From: Thiorhodovibrio litoralis
GTDB taxonomy: Bacteria > Pseudomonadota > Gammaproteobacteria > Chromatiales > Chromatiaceae
Length of the DNA stretch: 64,000 bases
NCBI RefSeq assembly: GCF_033954455.1
Contig: NZ_CP121473.1
Location: forward strand, 5,008,501-5,072,500
Direction of reading: 5' to 3'
The notes below the pieces were generated by a model. The model did no database searches and was not told the DNA's origin. It saw only the letters and a program-made list of their open reading frames with translations. A program made the translations under genes and the position numbers. Shown here piece after piece: positions 38,283 to 48,332 of the stretch (position 1 is the first letter of the stretch; every line of letters begins with the position of its first letter).

Positions 38283-39203
38283 TTAGAGACTCGCGACGCG
38301 CCCAGAGCCGTGGGGATTGAGGTAGCTCCTGGGATTGATCGGAACGCCGTTCTTGCGCACCTCAAAATGCACATGCGGCCCGGTGGAACGACCAGTGGAG
38401 CCGAGGGTGGCGATTTCCTGACCACGGTTGACCAGGTCACCTTCCTTCACCCGGTTTGCTTTGTTGTGCGCATACCAGGTCTCAAGCCCATTGCCGTGGC
38501 GAATCTCGACGATGTTGCCATAGCCATGCTTGCGCCCGGCAAACACTACCAGACCGTCGGCCATGGCCAGAATCGACGTGCCGACCTTGGCGGAGATATC
38601 GATGCCGTTGTGCATGCTACGCCGTCCGGTAATGGGGTGGCGACGGTAGCCGAAGTCTGAAGTGACGACCCCGCCCGAGCGCAATGGCCAGCCGTCTGGC
38701 CGGGTGTGCTTGGTCAGATCGCGCTCCATGATCAGGGTTTCGAGCAGGCCGAGCTTGCGCTTGCGGTCGTCGAGCGCAGAGAGCACTTTGGCCAGGTCTT
38801 GCGCGACCTCATTGATGCGGTTGGGTGGGTCTTTGTAGTGATCCGGACCACCCGCTCCGGCGGGGTTCTCGAAGTCGAATTCATCGCTGTTCAGCCCCGC
38901 CATTTTCACCAGGCGCTGCCCGAGAGCATTAACCCGCAGCACCTCGGCCTGCATTTCCGCGACCCGCACCGCGATGGTGTCGATATGGGCCTGAATCTGG
39001 CGTTTTTTCTGTTCAAGCTCGAGCTGAGTGGCTTCAAGCTCCTGCGCCAGTGCGAGGTTCGCAGTTTCCGGAGCAGGCTCGTTGAGCCGGTATTTTCCAA
39101 GCCAGTAGCCAAAGCCACCAGCCATCAGCCCAATGAGCATAATGCTCAGCAAAACAACAGAGCTGAAACCTTGCTCGGCGACGAATGATTGACGTCGATG
39201 CAT
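38283..39203 (-). CDS. M23 family metallopeptidase, membrane-anchored
   Basis: 306-residue LytM-type endopeptidase or regulator acting on peptidoglycan. An N-terminal membrane helix (VVLLSIMLIGLMAGGFGYWLG) is followed by a coiled coil (~45-100) and the M23 domain, which keeps the zinc ligands in MHNGID and HVHFEV, so it looks catalytically competent. The gene stands between dciA and secA, where such a peptidase is usual in gammaproteobacteria, with ~120 nt before secA. Confidence 0.9.
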   Translation of the reverse strand: MHRRQSFVAEQGFSSVVLLSIMLIGLMAGGFGYWLGKYRLNEPAPETANLALAQELEATQLELEQKKRQIQAHIDTIAVRVAEMQAEVLRVNALGQRLVKMAGLNSDEFDFENPAGAGGPDHYKDPPNRINEVAQDLAKVLSALDDRKRKLGLLETLIMERDLTKHTRPDGWPLRSGGVVTSDFGYRRHPITGRRSMHNGIDISAKVGTSILAMADGLVVFAGRKHGYGNIVEIRHGNGLETWYAHNKANRVKEGDLVNRGQEIATLGSTGRSTGPHVHFEVRKNGVPINPRSYLNPHGSGRVASL

Positions 39204-39395
39204 AAGTACCCCTGAAAATTTCTTTCCAGTAATTGAAAGAACGGTTTAAATGATTGAATCCGAGCAGGGCCGTCGCTATCCTGACCGATGACTGGTTCAG
39301 GGCATTGGCTGACTCAGGACTGGTGGACTCAGGTAAGCTTTCCCCATCGCGCCCTTTGTTGAGCGTCGTGGATCTTAATTCGCGTCTTCCGCGTT

Positions 39396-40073
39396 ATGCT
39401 AAAAAAACTTCAACCTGCCAGAAGCCTGGCGGGGCTTGATCAGAAAAACTTTGATCACAACACCTTTGACCGCAAGAACTTTGATCACAAGACCTCTGAT
39501 AAAAGCAGGCGAGATCAAAACCAACGTGATCAAAGCAAAACTCTTGCCAAGCTCTTGCGCGAGCTTGCCGATCGCGAGCGCTTGCTTGACCAGGTCAAAC
39601 CGCTACTCCCTGATGATGTCCGCAGCCACTGCTGCCAGGCAAGCATCGACGATGACTGCTTGCGGCTTTTTGCCGACTCGCCAGTCTGGGCCTCCAAGCT
39701 CAGACTTCTGACCGGACCATTACTGAGTGCTCTGGCAGAGCGCGGCCTGATGCTCGAGCAATGCCAGGTGCGCGTGTCTCCCCCCTCCTCGGCGACCGGC
39801 CCCGGCACCTTGTACACCAATTCCGACCGACGCGCCAATCCCGGTACGGATTTGGGTGCGGATTTGGGCGCGCTAGCAGGCGCAGCCTCAACTGTTAACG
39901 CGCACCGCCGTGAAACTGATAACGGGGCCACAAGAGGCGGCTCCGGGCGCATCTCGGAAATGGCTGCCTCTCATTTACAGCAGGCTGCGAAGGGACTGCC
40001 GGACGAGCGCATCGCTGCCTGTTTCAATCGGATTGCCCGGCATCACGGGCCAGGTGTCAAAACAAAACCTTGA
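39396..40073 (+). CDS. dciA: DciA-like protein (DUF721), DNA replication
   Basis: 225-residue protein with a DUF721/DciA-type core (residues ~45-115; LLRELADRERLLDQVKPLLPDDVRSHCCQASID...LRLFADSPVWASKLRLL). DciA helps load the replicative helicase DnaB in bacteria without DnaC. Position and orientation, opposed between lpxC and the M23 peptidase/secA, match dciA in gammaproteobacteria. The N-terminal ~40 residues are Asp/Lys/Asn/Phe-rich and encoded by an imperfect 30-bp tandem duplication; the C-terminal ~100 residues are low complexity. Both are unusual additions. It converges on lpxC with 26 nt between stops. Confidence 0.8.
   Translation: MLKKLQPARSLAGLDQKNFDHNTFDRKNFDHKTSDKSRRDQNQRDQSKTLAKLLRELADRERLLDQVKPLLPDDVRSHCCQASIDDDCLRLFADSPVWASKLRLLTGPLLSALAERGLMLEQCQVRVSPPSSATGPGTLYTNSDRRANPGTDLGADLGALAGAASTVNAHRRETDNGATRGGSGRISEMAASHLQQAAKGLPDERIAACFNRIARHHGPGVKTKP
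39446..39505. repeat. 30-bp imperfect tandem duplication in 5' part of dciA
   Basis: Two adjacent 30-bp units, each starting AACTTTGATCACAA after one base, encode NFDH(N/K)T-type repeats. With neighbours, the palindrome TGATCA occurs four times in ~95 bases (39437, 39452, 39482, 39527), rare in this GC-rich DNA. Confidence 0.7.
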
Positions 40074-40099
40074 GATTGGACGCAAATTAACGGTAAAAA

Positions 40100-41011
40100 T
40101 TAAGCGACGGGAACCGGCTGCGCATAACTGATCGGCGCCTTCTTGGGATCGCCAAAGGTGACCTCCTCCCAGGCATCCTGGTTTTCGAGCAAGGTGCGCA
40201 GCAACTGATTGTTAATCGCGTGGCCGGATTTATAGCCGTGGAATGCGCCAATGAGTGAGTAACCAAGCAAATACAGATCACCGATCGCGTCGAGGATCTT
40301 GTGCTTGACGAACTCGTTGTCGTAGCGCAGCCCCTCCTCGTTCAACACCCGGTAGTCATCCACCACTACCGCATTGTCCATGGTGCCGCCGAGCGCAAGA
40401 TTTTGCTGACGCAGCGCCTCAATATCGCGCAAGAATCCGAAAGTGCGGGCGCGACTGATTTCCTTGACAAAAGACGTGGTGGAGAAATTGATGCTGGCCG
40501 ACTGCTCACGCGACGCGAATGCCGGGTGATCGAAATCGATGGCGAAAGATACCTTGAAACCGTCGAAGGGATCAAACTGGGCGAATTTATCCCCGTCCTC
40601 GACGCGGATACGGCGCTTGATGCGAATGAAGCGCTTCGCCCGGGACTGCTCCTCGATTCCGGCGGACTGAATCAGGAACACAAAGGGCGCGGCGCTGCCG
40701 TCCATGATCGGCACCTCGGGCGCACTGACGCGGACGTAGGCGTTGTCGATGCCGAGGCCGGCGAAAGCAGACAACAGATGCTCAACTGTCGAGATACGCA
40801 CACCGTCTCGCACCAGGGTGGTGGACAGTCGGGTATCGCCGACGTTGGCGGGACAAGCCTTTATTTCGAAGGGTTCGGGGAGATCGTCGCGAATAAAGAC
40901 AATGCCTGTGTCCACGGCCGCAGGTGAAAGCGTGAGATAGACTTTTTCGCCGGTATGCAATCCGACGCCAGTGGCGCGGATAATGTTTTTTAATGTTCGC
41001 TGCCGGATCAT
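40100..41011 (-). CDS. lpxC: UDP-3-O-acyl-N-acetylglucosamine deacetylase
   Basis: Zinc enzyme for the committed step of lipid A synthesis, 303 residues. Zinc and catalytic motifs are visible: [48 protein letters not shown] and [13 protein letters not shown]. The start [24 protein letters not shown] at 41011 matches the family and has GGAG 10 nt upstream; the frame stays open 103 codons further (to 41320) but that part has no LpxC sequence. It follows ftsZ after a long gap, as in related genomes. Confidence 0.96.
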   Translation of the reverse strand: MIRQRTLKNIIRATGVGLHTGEKVYLTLSPAAVDTGIVFIRDDLPEPFEIKACPANVGDTRLSTTLVRDGVRISTVEHLLSAFAGLGIDNAYVRVSAPEVPIMDGSAAPFVFLIQSAGIEEQSRAKRFIRIKRRIRVEDGDKFAQFDPFDGFKVSFAIDFDHPAFASREQSASINFSTTSFVKEISRARTFGFLRDIEALRQQNLALGGTMDNAVVVDDYRVLNEEGLRYDNEFVKHKILDAIGDLYLLGYSLIGAFHGYKSGHAINNQLLRTLLENQDAWEEVTFGDPKKAPISYAQPVPVA

Positions 41012-41598
41012 TGTAAGGCTCTCCGTTCGCTGCGGCGGTCCCTGCGGTGTCGCCAACTGCTTGCTCATGCTCGAGTTGTTATCGCTCTGGGTGCGATCTT
41101 CCTGGTCGGCAAGATCGTCGCCCGCCTCCGCCGTGGAACCGGGTGGTTCAACCGCGCTCCGGCCAGTAACTGTTACAGCGCCTGCTCCAGTGTCTACACC
41201 AGCGTATAACCAGGCATCCGTCGAAGCTATTGATTCATCTGCTGTATCTGCCCCATCCGCGCGAATGCAGCAGGCATCCGTCGGGAGCGACTTGTCTCGC
41301 TGGCGTGACCGGGCACTCATACGCGAGGACTCGGAATTAGCTCCAGTCGAGCCAGTTCTCGGGCGCCATATTAGGGTTTTCCCGCAGTAGAATCAAGCAC
41401 TATGAGTCGCTCCGGCGCAAAAACGCCACATTTCCCGACCGTCCGGAGGCCGCGCGAACCGAAAAAAATAACCTTTTATCAATGAAACGCAAAGGTTTAG
41501 ATCATTTATTTAACCCATGATGGTGAATCAATCAGGCTGGCGGCGCGGCGTCTGACGCACGACCGCACCGCCCCGTTGCGCTTGCTGGCTCCATGCGC
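41012..41598. other. long intergenic region between ftsZ and lpxC
   Basis: 587 bases without a supported gene. The part next to lpxC (to 41320) is an open frame in phase with lpxC but reads as low-complexity sequence. An AT-rich block at 41461-41530 holds possible minus-strand promoter elements for lpxC (for example TTGATT, 17 bases, TAAATG), which is tentative. Between this block and the ftsZ stop I found no clear terminator hairpin. Confidence 0.4.
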
Positions 41599-42768
41599 TC
41601 AATCTGCCTGTCGACGCAGGAAGGCGGGAATATCGAGATAATCGAGGTCCGCCGCCGCCGAGCCACCCTCGGCTGCCGCTGCATTGGCCGCCGCACGCTT
41701 GTTGCGGATGTAGGCAGGCTGATCCATGTCGCGATAATCCGGTACCGAGGCGCGCTCGGGCTCATTTGAAACCAGCCGCATTTTTGGCTGATCGGCATGG
41801 GCGGCGGCGCGCGCCCCCAAGCCTGTGGCCACGACGGTGACGCGCATTTCCTTGTCCATGCCGGTGTCGATGACGGTCCCCACAACCACGGTGGCCTCAT
41901 CGTCGGCAAAATCCCGCACCGTATCGCCGACCTCGGTGAACTCGCCGATGGTCAGGGAGCTACCCGCCGTGATATTGACCAGGATGCCGCGCGCGCCGGA
42001 GAGGTCGATGTCCTCCAGCAGCGGGCTATTGATGGCCGCCTCAGCGGCCTCACGTGCGCGGTCATCGCCACTGGCGGAGCCCGTGCCCATCATGGCCACG
42101 CCCATCTCCGACATCACGGTCTTGACGTCGGCGAAGTCGACGTTGATCAGCCCCGGCCGGGTGATCAGCTCGGCGATACCCTGGGTGGCGTTGCGCAGCA
42201 CGTCATTGGCGGCGCTGAAGGCACCGAGCAGGCTCATATCCTTACCGAGTACGGCAAGGAGCTTTTCGTTCGGGATGGTAATCAAGGAGTCGACGGATTT
42301 AGCCAATTCCTCGATACCAAGATCGGCGACCTTCTTGCGCTTGCCACCTTCGAACGGGAAGGGTTTGGTCACCACGGCGACGGTCAGGATGCCAAGCTCG
42401 CGCGCGATCTCGGCGACCACCGGAGCCGCTCCGGTGCCGGTGCCACCGCCCATACCAGCGGTGATGAACACCATGTCGGCCCCCTCGAGCGCATCCTTGA
42501 TGCGATCACGGTCTTCTTCAGCCGCGCTGCGACCAACACCGGGGTCGGCGCCAGCGCCTAGCCCCTTGGTGATATCGGTACCAAGCTGCAGAATGGTCTT
42601 CACGTTGGAATTTTCGAGTGCCTGCGCGTCGGTGTTGGCGCAGATGAACTCGACCCCTTCGATATCAGACGCCACCATATGATTCACAGCATTGCCGCCA
42701 CCACCGCCAATGCCGATTACGCGGATCACCGCGGTCTGGGTCTGGGCATCTAGCAATTCAAAAGTCAT
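41599..42768 (-). CDS. ftsZ: cell division tubulin homologue FtsZ
   Basis: GTPase that forms the division ring, 389 residues. It has the glycine-rich GIGGGGGNAVNHM, the tubulin signature GMGGGTGTGAAPV, the T7-type loop (NVDFADVKTVM) and the C-terminal peptide DYLDIPAFLRRQAD that contacts FtsA and ZipA. The linker between core and tail is ~50 residues. It is 89 nt downstream of ftsA. Confidence 0.98.
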   Translation of the reverse strand: MTFELLDAQTQTAVIRVIGIGGGGGNAVNHMVASDIEGVEFICANTDAQALENSNVKTILQLGTDITKGLGAGADPGVGRSAAEEDRDRIKDALEGADMVFITAGMGGGTGTGAAPVVAEIARELGILTVAVVTKPFPFEGGKRKKVADLGIEELAKSVDSLITIPNEKLLAVLGKDMSLLGAFSAANDVLRNATQGIAELITRPGLINVDFADVKTVMSEMGVAMMGTGSASGDDRAREAAEAAINSPLLEDIDLSGARGILVNITAGSSLTIGEFTEVGDTVRDFADDEATVVVGTVIDTGMDKEMRVTVVATGLGARAAAHADQPKMRLVSNEPERASVPDYRDMDQPAYIRNKRAAANAAAAEGGSAAADLDYLDIPAFLRRQAD

Positions 42769-42857
42769 CGCAGTTCTCCTGATAAGTTCCGTTGAGAGGG
42801 ATTAAGAGTCGTATGTCGCGTGAGGCCAGCGCCCCACCCTTTCTTGCTTTTCCACAT

Positions 42858-44087
42858 TTAGACGTCGCCGCTCAGCCATGAGCGGAATTTGTGCAAAGCA
42901 GCACCAAAACCGCTTCTTTCCCGATACTCGGGATGCGTCTCGAAGCGATGCTGCTTGGCGTAGATCAGAAGGCCCACACCGGTGGAATAGATCGGATCGC
43001 GCATGCGGTCCTCGAGCCCGGTGAAGTATTGCGGCACGCCGATGCGTACCGGCATCCGAAACACGTCCTCGGCCAGTTCCACCAGGCCCTTCATCTTGGC
43101 GCTACCGCCGGTCAGCACCACGCCGCCGGGGACCAGGTCCTCGAACCCGCTGCGGCGCAACTCGCCTTGCAGCAGCCCGAGCAATTCCTCATAGCGAGGC
43201 TCAACCACATTGGTGAGGGTGTGGCGTGAGAGTTGGCGAGCGGGCCGGTCGCCGATGCTCGGCACCTCGATGCTGTCGCTGCCGGCGGCGTCGCCCTGGG
43301 CGCAACCGTGGTTGATCTTGATCGCCTCGGCATGGTGAATGGGCGTGCGCAGCGCCACAGCGATGTCATTGGTGACCTGATCGCCGGCAATGGGCACCAC
43401 CGCCGTGTGACGAATGGCGCCATCGGTAAAGACCGCCATGTCGGTGGTACCGCCGCCCATATCGATCAGGCACACACCGAGCTCTTTCTCGTCTTCGGTC
43501 AGCACCGAGTAGCTGGAGCTGAGCTGGTCGAGCACCAGGTCGTCTACTTCCAGCCCGCAGCGGCGGATGCACTTGACGATATTCTGCGCGGCACTCACGG
43601 CACCGGTGATGATGTGCACGCGGGCTTCGAGGCGCACGCCGCACATGCCGACCGGCTCGCGGATGCCCTCCTGATTGTCGATGATGAATTCCTGCGGCAG
43701 GATGTGGAGGATTTTCTGATCCGCCGGAATGGGCACTGCGCGCGCGGCATCGATCACCCGGTCGATGTCGCCCTGACCAACTTCGTGCTCCTTAATGGCT
43801 GTGACCCCATCGGAATTCCGACTGCCGACATGACTGCCCGAAATCCCCGCATGCACTGAGTGAATCTCGCACCCGGCCATCAACTCGGCCTCCTCGACCG
43901 CGCGCTGAATGGACTGCACCGTGGACTCGATATCCACCACCACGCCCTTTTTCAGGCCGCGCGACGGGTGGCTACCCAATCCGACGATCTCAATGCTGTC
44001 GTCCGCCTTGATCTCGCCCACCAGCGCGGCCACCTTCGAGGTGCCGATATCGAGACCAACTACCAAGTTTTCTCTGCGTCTGGACAT
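42858..44087 (-). CDS. ftsA: cell division protein FtsA
   Basis: Actin-like protein that tethers FtsZ to the membrane, 409 residues. Actin-fold phosphate motifs are visible (VVGLDIGTSKVAALVGE, VCLIDMGGGTTDMAVF, VVLTGGSAKMKGL), and the C-terminal amphipathic helix (ALHKFRSWLSGDV) is the membrane anchor. It starts 11 nt after ftsQ. Confidence 0.97.
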   Translation of the reverse strand: MSRRRENLVVGLDIGTSKVAALVGEIKADDSIEIVGLGSHPSRGLKKGVVVDIESTVQSIQRAVEEAELMAGCEIHSVHAGISGSHVGSRNSDGVTAIKEHEVGQGDIDRVIDAARAVPIPADQKILHILPQEFIIDNQEGIREPVGMCGVRLEARVHIITGAVSAAQNIVKCIRRCGLEVDDLVLDQLSSSYSVLTEDEKELGVCLIDMGGGTTDMAVFTDGAIRHTAVVPIAGDQVTNDIAVALRTPIHHAEAIKINHGCAQGDAAGSDSIEVPSIGDRPARQLSRHTLTNVVEPRYEELLGLLQGELRRSGFEDLVPGGVVLTGGSAKMKGLVELAEDVFRMPVRIGVPQYFTGLEDRMRDPIYSTGVGLLIYAKQHRFETHPEYRERSGFGAALHKFRSWLSGDV

Positions 44088-44098
44088 ATTCCTGTGCT

Positions 44099-44938
44099 CT
44101 ATCGCTTGTCGTTGACCGCGGCCATGCGTTTTCCCTGGGCGTGCAAATCGTCCCCGTGTTCGGAGTGCCAGCGCACCGCCAGACCGTTGCTGTAGCGCAG
44201 ATCGATCCGCTCGGGAACCGCCACGGCCTCGATGCGCGGGAAAGCCGCGAGCAGCCGATCGAAGCGCTGATCGAGCTGCTCGGTGCCAAAATTCAGCACT
44301 GGCCCGCCGAGAAGCTCCAGGGTCCAGTCCCCGCGACGATCGCGTCCGAGCCCGTCAATCAATAGGCCCAGATCGGCCAGGCGCGGCTGCCAGATCAGCA
44401 GGCGATCCACCACCTCAGCGGCTCGCTCATCTGGCCCGGACAGGCGCGGCAGACCGGCGGGAACCCTGCGATCCTGCGGGCGGAAGATCACACCTTCACG
44501 GGTGACCAGCCCGTCATCGCCCCAGCGTGCGATCGCCTGATGCTCGTTCACCTGGAGGATCAGCCGATCTGGCCACACCCGCCGCAGACTCGCGCCCTGC
44601 ACCCAGGGCAGCGCCTCGATCTGCTCGCGCAGGCTGGCGAGATCCTGCGACAGAATGCCGCCGGTCAGGTGGCTCGCCACCTGCTCCTGCAAGGCTTGGC
44701 GCGAGAGACTGCGCATCTCGCCATCCACCGCGATCGCGCGAATCGGCAACACGCGCGGCTCCCACTCCGCCGCCAGCCACAGCCCTGCCGCCAACGCAAT
44801 CATCAGCGACAGCGCGACGAACAGCCGCGCCAGCAGCGTCTCGGTGGTCACCCCCAGACGCATCGGGCGACTGGGTGAGTCGCGCCTGAGACTGGCAGCG
44901 ATCAGGCTGTAGTAGTTGCGATCGGAGGGATCGGGCAT
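44099..44938 (-). CDS. ftsQ: cell division protein FtsQ
   Basis: Bitopic division protein of 279 residues that recruits FtsL/FtsB. A cytoplasmic tail is followed by one membrane helix (LFVALSLMIALAAGLWLA), a POTRA domain (IRAIAVDGEMRSLSRQALQEQVASHLTGG) and the FtsQ beta domain (WPDRLILQVNEHQAIARWGDDGLVTREGVIF). It lies between ddl and ftsA as usual. Confidence 0.95.
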   Translation of the reverse strand: MPDPSDRNYYSLIAASLRRDSPSRPMRLGVTTETLLARLFVALSLMIALAAGLWLAAEWEPRVLPIRAIAVDGEMRSLSRQALQEQVASHLTGGILSQDLASLREQIEALPWVQGASLRRVWPDRLILQVNEHQAIARWGDDGLVTREGVIFRPQDRRVPAGLPRLSGPDERAAEVVDRLLIWQPRLADLGLLIDGLGRDRRGDWTLELLGGPVLNFGTEQLDQRFDRLLAAFPRIEAVAVPERIDLRYSNGLAVRWHSEHGDDLHAQGKRMAAVNDKR

Positions 44939-44993
44939 GGGTCCTTCGCTTCGGGTTGCGGTTAATGGCGTGTGTTGAACATCAAAACGACGG

Positions 44994-45932
44994 TCAGGCG
45001 CCGACGGCGGCTTGTTTCAAGCTCGTGCGCAGGATGCGCGCAACCAGCTCGTTGAAATTCATTCCGCGCGCCGCTGCCGCCATCGGCACCAGACTGTGAT
45101 CAGTCATGCCGGGCACGGTGTTCACTTCCAGCAAGCGCGGCTGGCCCTCGGCATCGAGCATGAAGTCCACCCGGCCCCAGCCGGTCGCGCCAATGGCATC
45201 GAAGGCGCGCAGGCACAGCTGGCTGTAATAGGCTTCCTGCTCCGCAGACAAACCGCACGGACAGAGATACTTGGTCGTATTGGCGCTGTACTTGGCCTCA
45301 AAGTCGTAGAAGCAGTTGGGCGTCTCGAGCCGAATCAAGGGCAGCGCCTCGCCGTCGAGGATGGCGCAGGTGTACTCCGCGCCGCTCAACCAGGACTCCG
45401 CAATCACCTCGGCGTCGAAGGCCGCCGCCTCGCGGTAGGCGTCTTCCAGCTCCTGCGGCGAGTCAACCCGCGCCATGCCGAGGCTCGAGCCCTCGCGCGC
45501 CGGCTTGATCATCAGCGGAAAGCCCAGCGCGGCCGCGGCGTCCATGTCCTGGCGGCCCCGCAGCACCGCGAAATCCGCCGTCGGCAGGCCACTGCCGGCC
45601 CAAATCTTCTTTGTGCAGACTTTGTCCATGCCGATCGCCGAGCCGAGCACGCCGGAACCGGTATAGGGCATGCCCAAGGTCTCGAGCGCGCCCTGGATCT
45701 GACCGTCCTCGCCGCCGCGTCCGTGCAGGATGATGAAAGCGCGCTCAAACCCGCCCTTAGCGAGCCGCTCAAGCACCTGGCTGTCAGGGTCGAGCTCGTG
45801 CGCGTCCACGCCAAGCTCGCGCAGCGCGGTCATGACCGCAGCGCCACTTTTCAGCGAAATAGGCCGCTCCGCCGATTGCCCGCCCATCAGCACCGCCACC
45901 TTGCCAAAGCGTGCGGCTTCGTCTGTGTTCAT
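44994..45932 (-). CDS. ddl: D-alanine--D-alanine ligase
   Basis: ATP-grasp enzyme that makes D-Ala-D-Ala for the stem peptide, 312 residues, of the DdlB type. Motifs: VLMGGQSAERPISLKSG, ILHGRGGEDGQIQG, MIKPAREGSSLGMARV and RVDFMLDAEGQPRLLEVNTVPGMTDHSLVP. Its ATG overlaps the murB stop by 4 nt, so translation is likely coupled. Confidence 0.96.
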   Translation of the reverse strand: MNTDEAARFGKVAVLMGGQSAERPISLKSGAAVMTALRELGVDAHELDPDSQVLERLAKGGFERAFIILHGRGGEDGQIQGALETLGMPYTGSGVLGSAIGMDKVCTKKIWAGSGLPTADFAVLRGRQDMDAAAALGFPLMIKPAREGSSLGMARVDSPQELEDAYREAAAFDAEVIAESWLSGAEYTCAILDGEALPLIRLETPNCFYDFEAKYSANTTKYLCPCGLSAEQEAYYSQLCLRAFDAIGATGWGRVDFMLDAEGQPRLLEVNTVPGMTDHSLVPMAAAARGMNFNELVARILRTSLKQAAVGA

Positions 45933-46828
45933 GCCTGCTCCCCTCCGACGCGATGTACCTCGGGACTCAGCCGGATGCCATGTTTCTGCTCGACCTCGTC
46001 CTGCACGCGTTCGATCAGCGCGAGGATGTCCGCGGCCGTCGCGTCGCCGCGATTGATGATGAAATTGGCGTGCTTCTCCGACACCACCGCCCCACCGACA
46101 CTGACCCCTTTGAGACCTGCCGAGTCGATCAAACGCGCGGCCCGGTCTCCGGGCGGATTGCGAAACACCGATCCGCAGTTGGCACTCCCGGTGGGCTGGG
46201 TTGCTGAGCGTTGCGTCAGCAGCTCCTTGATCCAGGCCGCACCGACTTCCGGGTCACCCGGCGCCAGACGCAGCTCGGCCGACAGGAACCACTCGCCCGG
46301 CGGTCCCTGCACAGAGCGATAGTCCACCTTGAAATCCTGTGGTTCGTGGTCATGAATCTTCCCGGCGCGATCAATGGTCCTCACGCGACTGACAAAATCC
46401 CAGGTCTCCGCCCCCCAGGCACCCGCATTCATCGCCAAAGCGCCGCCAATGGTCCCGGGAATCCCGGCGAGGAATTCGATGCCGGTCAAGCCCATACGCA
46501 CCGCGAAGCGCGCTGCCTTGGCGCTGGCCACCCCGGCCTCGGCGCGCAGTCGTTCTGGACCGATGCGCACCAGCTCGGCGAGACAGCCCTGGGTCTCGAT
46601 CACGGTGCCGGCGAAGCCCTCGTCGGCCACCAGCAGGTTGCTACCGAGACCGATCCACAGCAGCGGTTCCTCGGTTGGTAAACCGCGAAGAAAATTGGCG
46701 AGGTCCTCGGCATCCGCCGGTCGATAGAGGCGCGCCGCCGGCCCGCCCACACGCCAAGAGGTATGCCTGGCCAGCGGCTCGTTATGCCTCAGTTCGCCGC
46801 GCAGCGGGATGCGCTCTGGAGTGCTCAT
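45929..46828 (-). CDS. murB: UDP-N-acetylenolpyruvoylglucosamine reductase
   Basis: FAD enzyme that makes UDP-MurNAc, 299 residues. The FAD-binding region (LWIGLGSNLLVADEGF, GIPGTIGGALAMNAGAWG) and the catalytic GSVFRNP Ser and C-terminal Glu (KHGIRLSPEVHRVGG) are visible. The ATG at 46828 (MSTPERIPLRG) is 1 nt after the murC stop with GGAGG ~10 nt upstream; an open extension to 47035 overlaps murC and is not used. Confidence 0.95.
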   Translation of the reverse strand: MSTPERIPLRGELRHNEPLARHTSWRVGGPAARLYRPADAEDLANFLRGLPTEEPLLWIGLGSNLLVADEGFAGTVIETQGCLAELVRIGPERLRAEAGVASAKAARFAVRMGLTGIEFLAGIPGTIGGALAMNAGAWGAETWDFVSRVRTIDRAGKIHDHEPQDFKVDYRSVQGPPGEWFLSAELRLAPGDPEVGAAWIKELLTQRSATQPTGSANCGSVFRNPPGDRAARLIDSAGLKGVSVGGAVVSEKHANFIINRGDATAADILALIERVQDEVEQKHGIRLSPEVHRVGGEQA

Positions 46829-46829
46829 G

Positions 46830-48332
46830 TCACCCGCCCTCCCGCGACGACGCGGCGCCCGCCCCAGTGCCCGCCGCAGGACTGGCCAAATGCTCCGGCA
46901 AGCGCGCCGCCAGCGCGCCAATGTCGCCGGCACCGCTGACCAGGACCATGTCGCCGTCCTCAAGCAGATGCCCGAGCACGCCCGGAACCTCCTCGAGATC
47001 GGCCACAAACACCGGGTCCACCTGCCCGCGCGCACGAATGGCGCGACTCAGGCTGCGTCCATCAGCGCCCGGCAGCGGCTGCTCGCCGGCGGGATAGACC
47101 TCGCACAGCAGCAGCACATCGACATCCGAGAGCACCGCGGCAAAGTCCTCGAATTGCTCCATGGTGCGGGTGTAGCGATGCGGCTGGAACGCCAGCACCA
47201 GACGCCGGCCCGGCCAACCTTGGCGAATCGCGGCCAGGGTAGCGGCCACCTCACGCGGATGATGACCGTAGTCGTCAACCAGAGTGACCCGACGCCCGTC
47301 GCCCAGGGTGACATCCTTGACCACGAAGCGCCGCCCGATGCCTTGAAACTGCGACAAGGCCGTCTGAATTGCCTCGGGCGCCACCTGATGCTCAAGAGCC
47401 ACCGCGATGGCCGCAAGCGCGTTCAGCACGTTATGGCGACCGGGAAGATTCAGCTCGATCGGCAAGCTAAGACCGGAATCGCGATCCTGGACGCGGAAGC
47501 TCATGCGCGCGCCCTGATGGCTGATCTCGGTGGCGCGCAGATCGGCTCCGGCCTCGGTGCCATAGGTGCGCACCGGACGCGCGATGCGCGACTGCACCGC
47601 CATGACTTCCGGGTCGTCGGCGCACAGCACCGCGAGACCGTAGAAGGGCAGATGGTGCAGAAAGTCGACGAAGGTCTCACGCAGCCGACCGAAGTCGTTG
47701 CCATAGGTCACCATGTGATCGGCGTCGATATTGGTGACCACGGCCAGCATCGGCTGCAGCAGCAGAAAGGAGGCATCGCTCTCGTCGGCTTCGGCGATCA
47801 GAAATTTGCTGCTGCCCAGGCGCGCATGACTGCCGGCGCTGTTCAGCAGACCGCCAATCACGAAGGTTGGGTCCAGCCCCGCTTCGCCGAGAATGCTGGC
47901 GATCAGGCTGGTGGTGGTGGTCTTGCCATGGGTTCCGGCAACGGCCACGCCATAGTAGAAGCGCATCAGCTCGGCCAGCATCTCGGCGCGACGCACAATG
48001 GGCACCCGCGCGGCGCGCGCGGCCTCAATCTCCGGGTTTTCGTGGTCGATCGCGGAGGACACCACCACGGCATCCACACCGCGCACCTGCTCAGCGCGAT
48101 GACCGATGAAGACGGCGGCTCCCAGGCGTTCGAGTCTCTCTGTCACAGCGCCGCGACGGCGATCGGACCCCTGGACCTGGTAACCCAGGTTCAGCATCAG
48201 CTCGGCAATGCCGCTCATGCCAGCACCGCCGATGCCGATAAAGTGCAGCCGTCGGATGCGCCCCATACTGGCGGCACTATGCGGCCGATCGATCGGCGCC
48301 TGCGCCATTGCGATTGGATTTTCCCGGCTCAT
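46830..48332 (-). CDS. murC: UDP-N-acetylmuramate--L-alanine ligase
   Basis: Cytoplasmic Mur ligase, 500 residues, adding L-Ala to UDP-MurNAc. The Rossmann start [18 protein letters not shown], the ATP loop [14 protein letters not shown], and [16 protein letters not shown] in the third domain are present. The ATG at 48332 ([11 protein letters not shown]) overlaps the murG stop by 4 nt; an upstream open stretch to 48632 lies inside murG. Confidence 0.96.
   Translation of the reverse strand: MSRENPIAMAQAPIDRPHSAASMGRIRRLHFIGIGGAGMSGIAELMLNLGYQVQGSDRRRGAVTERLERLGAAVFIGHRAEQVRGVDAVVVSSAIDHENPEIEAARAARVPIVRRAEMLAELMRFYYGVAVAGTHGKTTTTSLIASILGEAGLDPTFVIGGLLNSAGSHARLGSSKFLIAEADESDASFLLLQPMLAVVTNIDADHMVTYGNDFGRLRETFVDFLHHLPFYGLAVLCADDPEVMAVQSRIARPVRTYGTEAGADLRATEISHQGARMSFRVQDRDSGLSLPIELNLPGRHNVLNALAAIAVALEHQVAPEAIQTALSQFQGIGRRFVVKDVTLGDGRRVTLVDDYGHHPREVAATLAAIRQGWPGRRLVLAFQPHRYTRTMEQFEDFAAVLSDVDVLLLCEVYPAGEQPLPGADGRSLSRAIRARGQVDPVFVADLEEVPGVLGHLLEDGDMVLVSGAGDIGALAARLPEHLASPAAGTGAGAASSREGG

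Noticed and set aside
41012-41320. 103-residue N-terminal extension of LpxC
   Set aside because: The family start [22 protein letters not shown] is at 41011 and the upstream residues are low complexity.
46829-47035. Upstream extension of murB, with similar ones for murC (to 48632), ftsW (to 50733) and murD (to 52412)
   Set aside because: Each extension lies inside the preceding gene and lacks family sequence; 4-nt stop/start overlaps or adjacent ribosome binding sites define the true starts.
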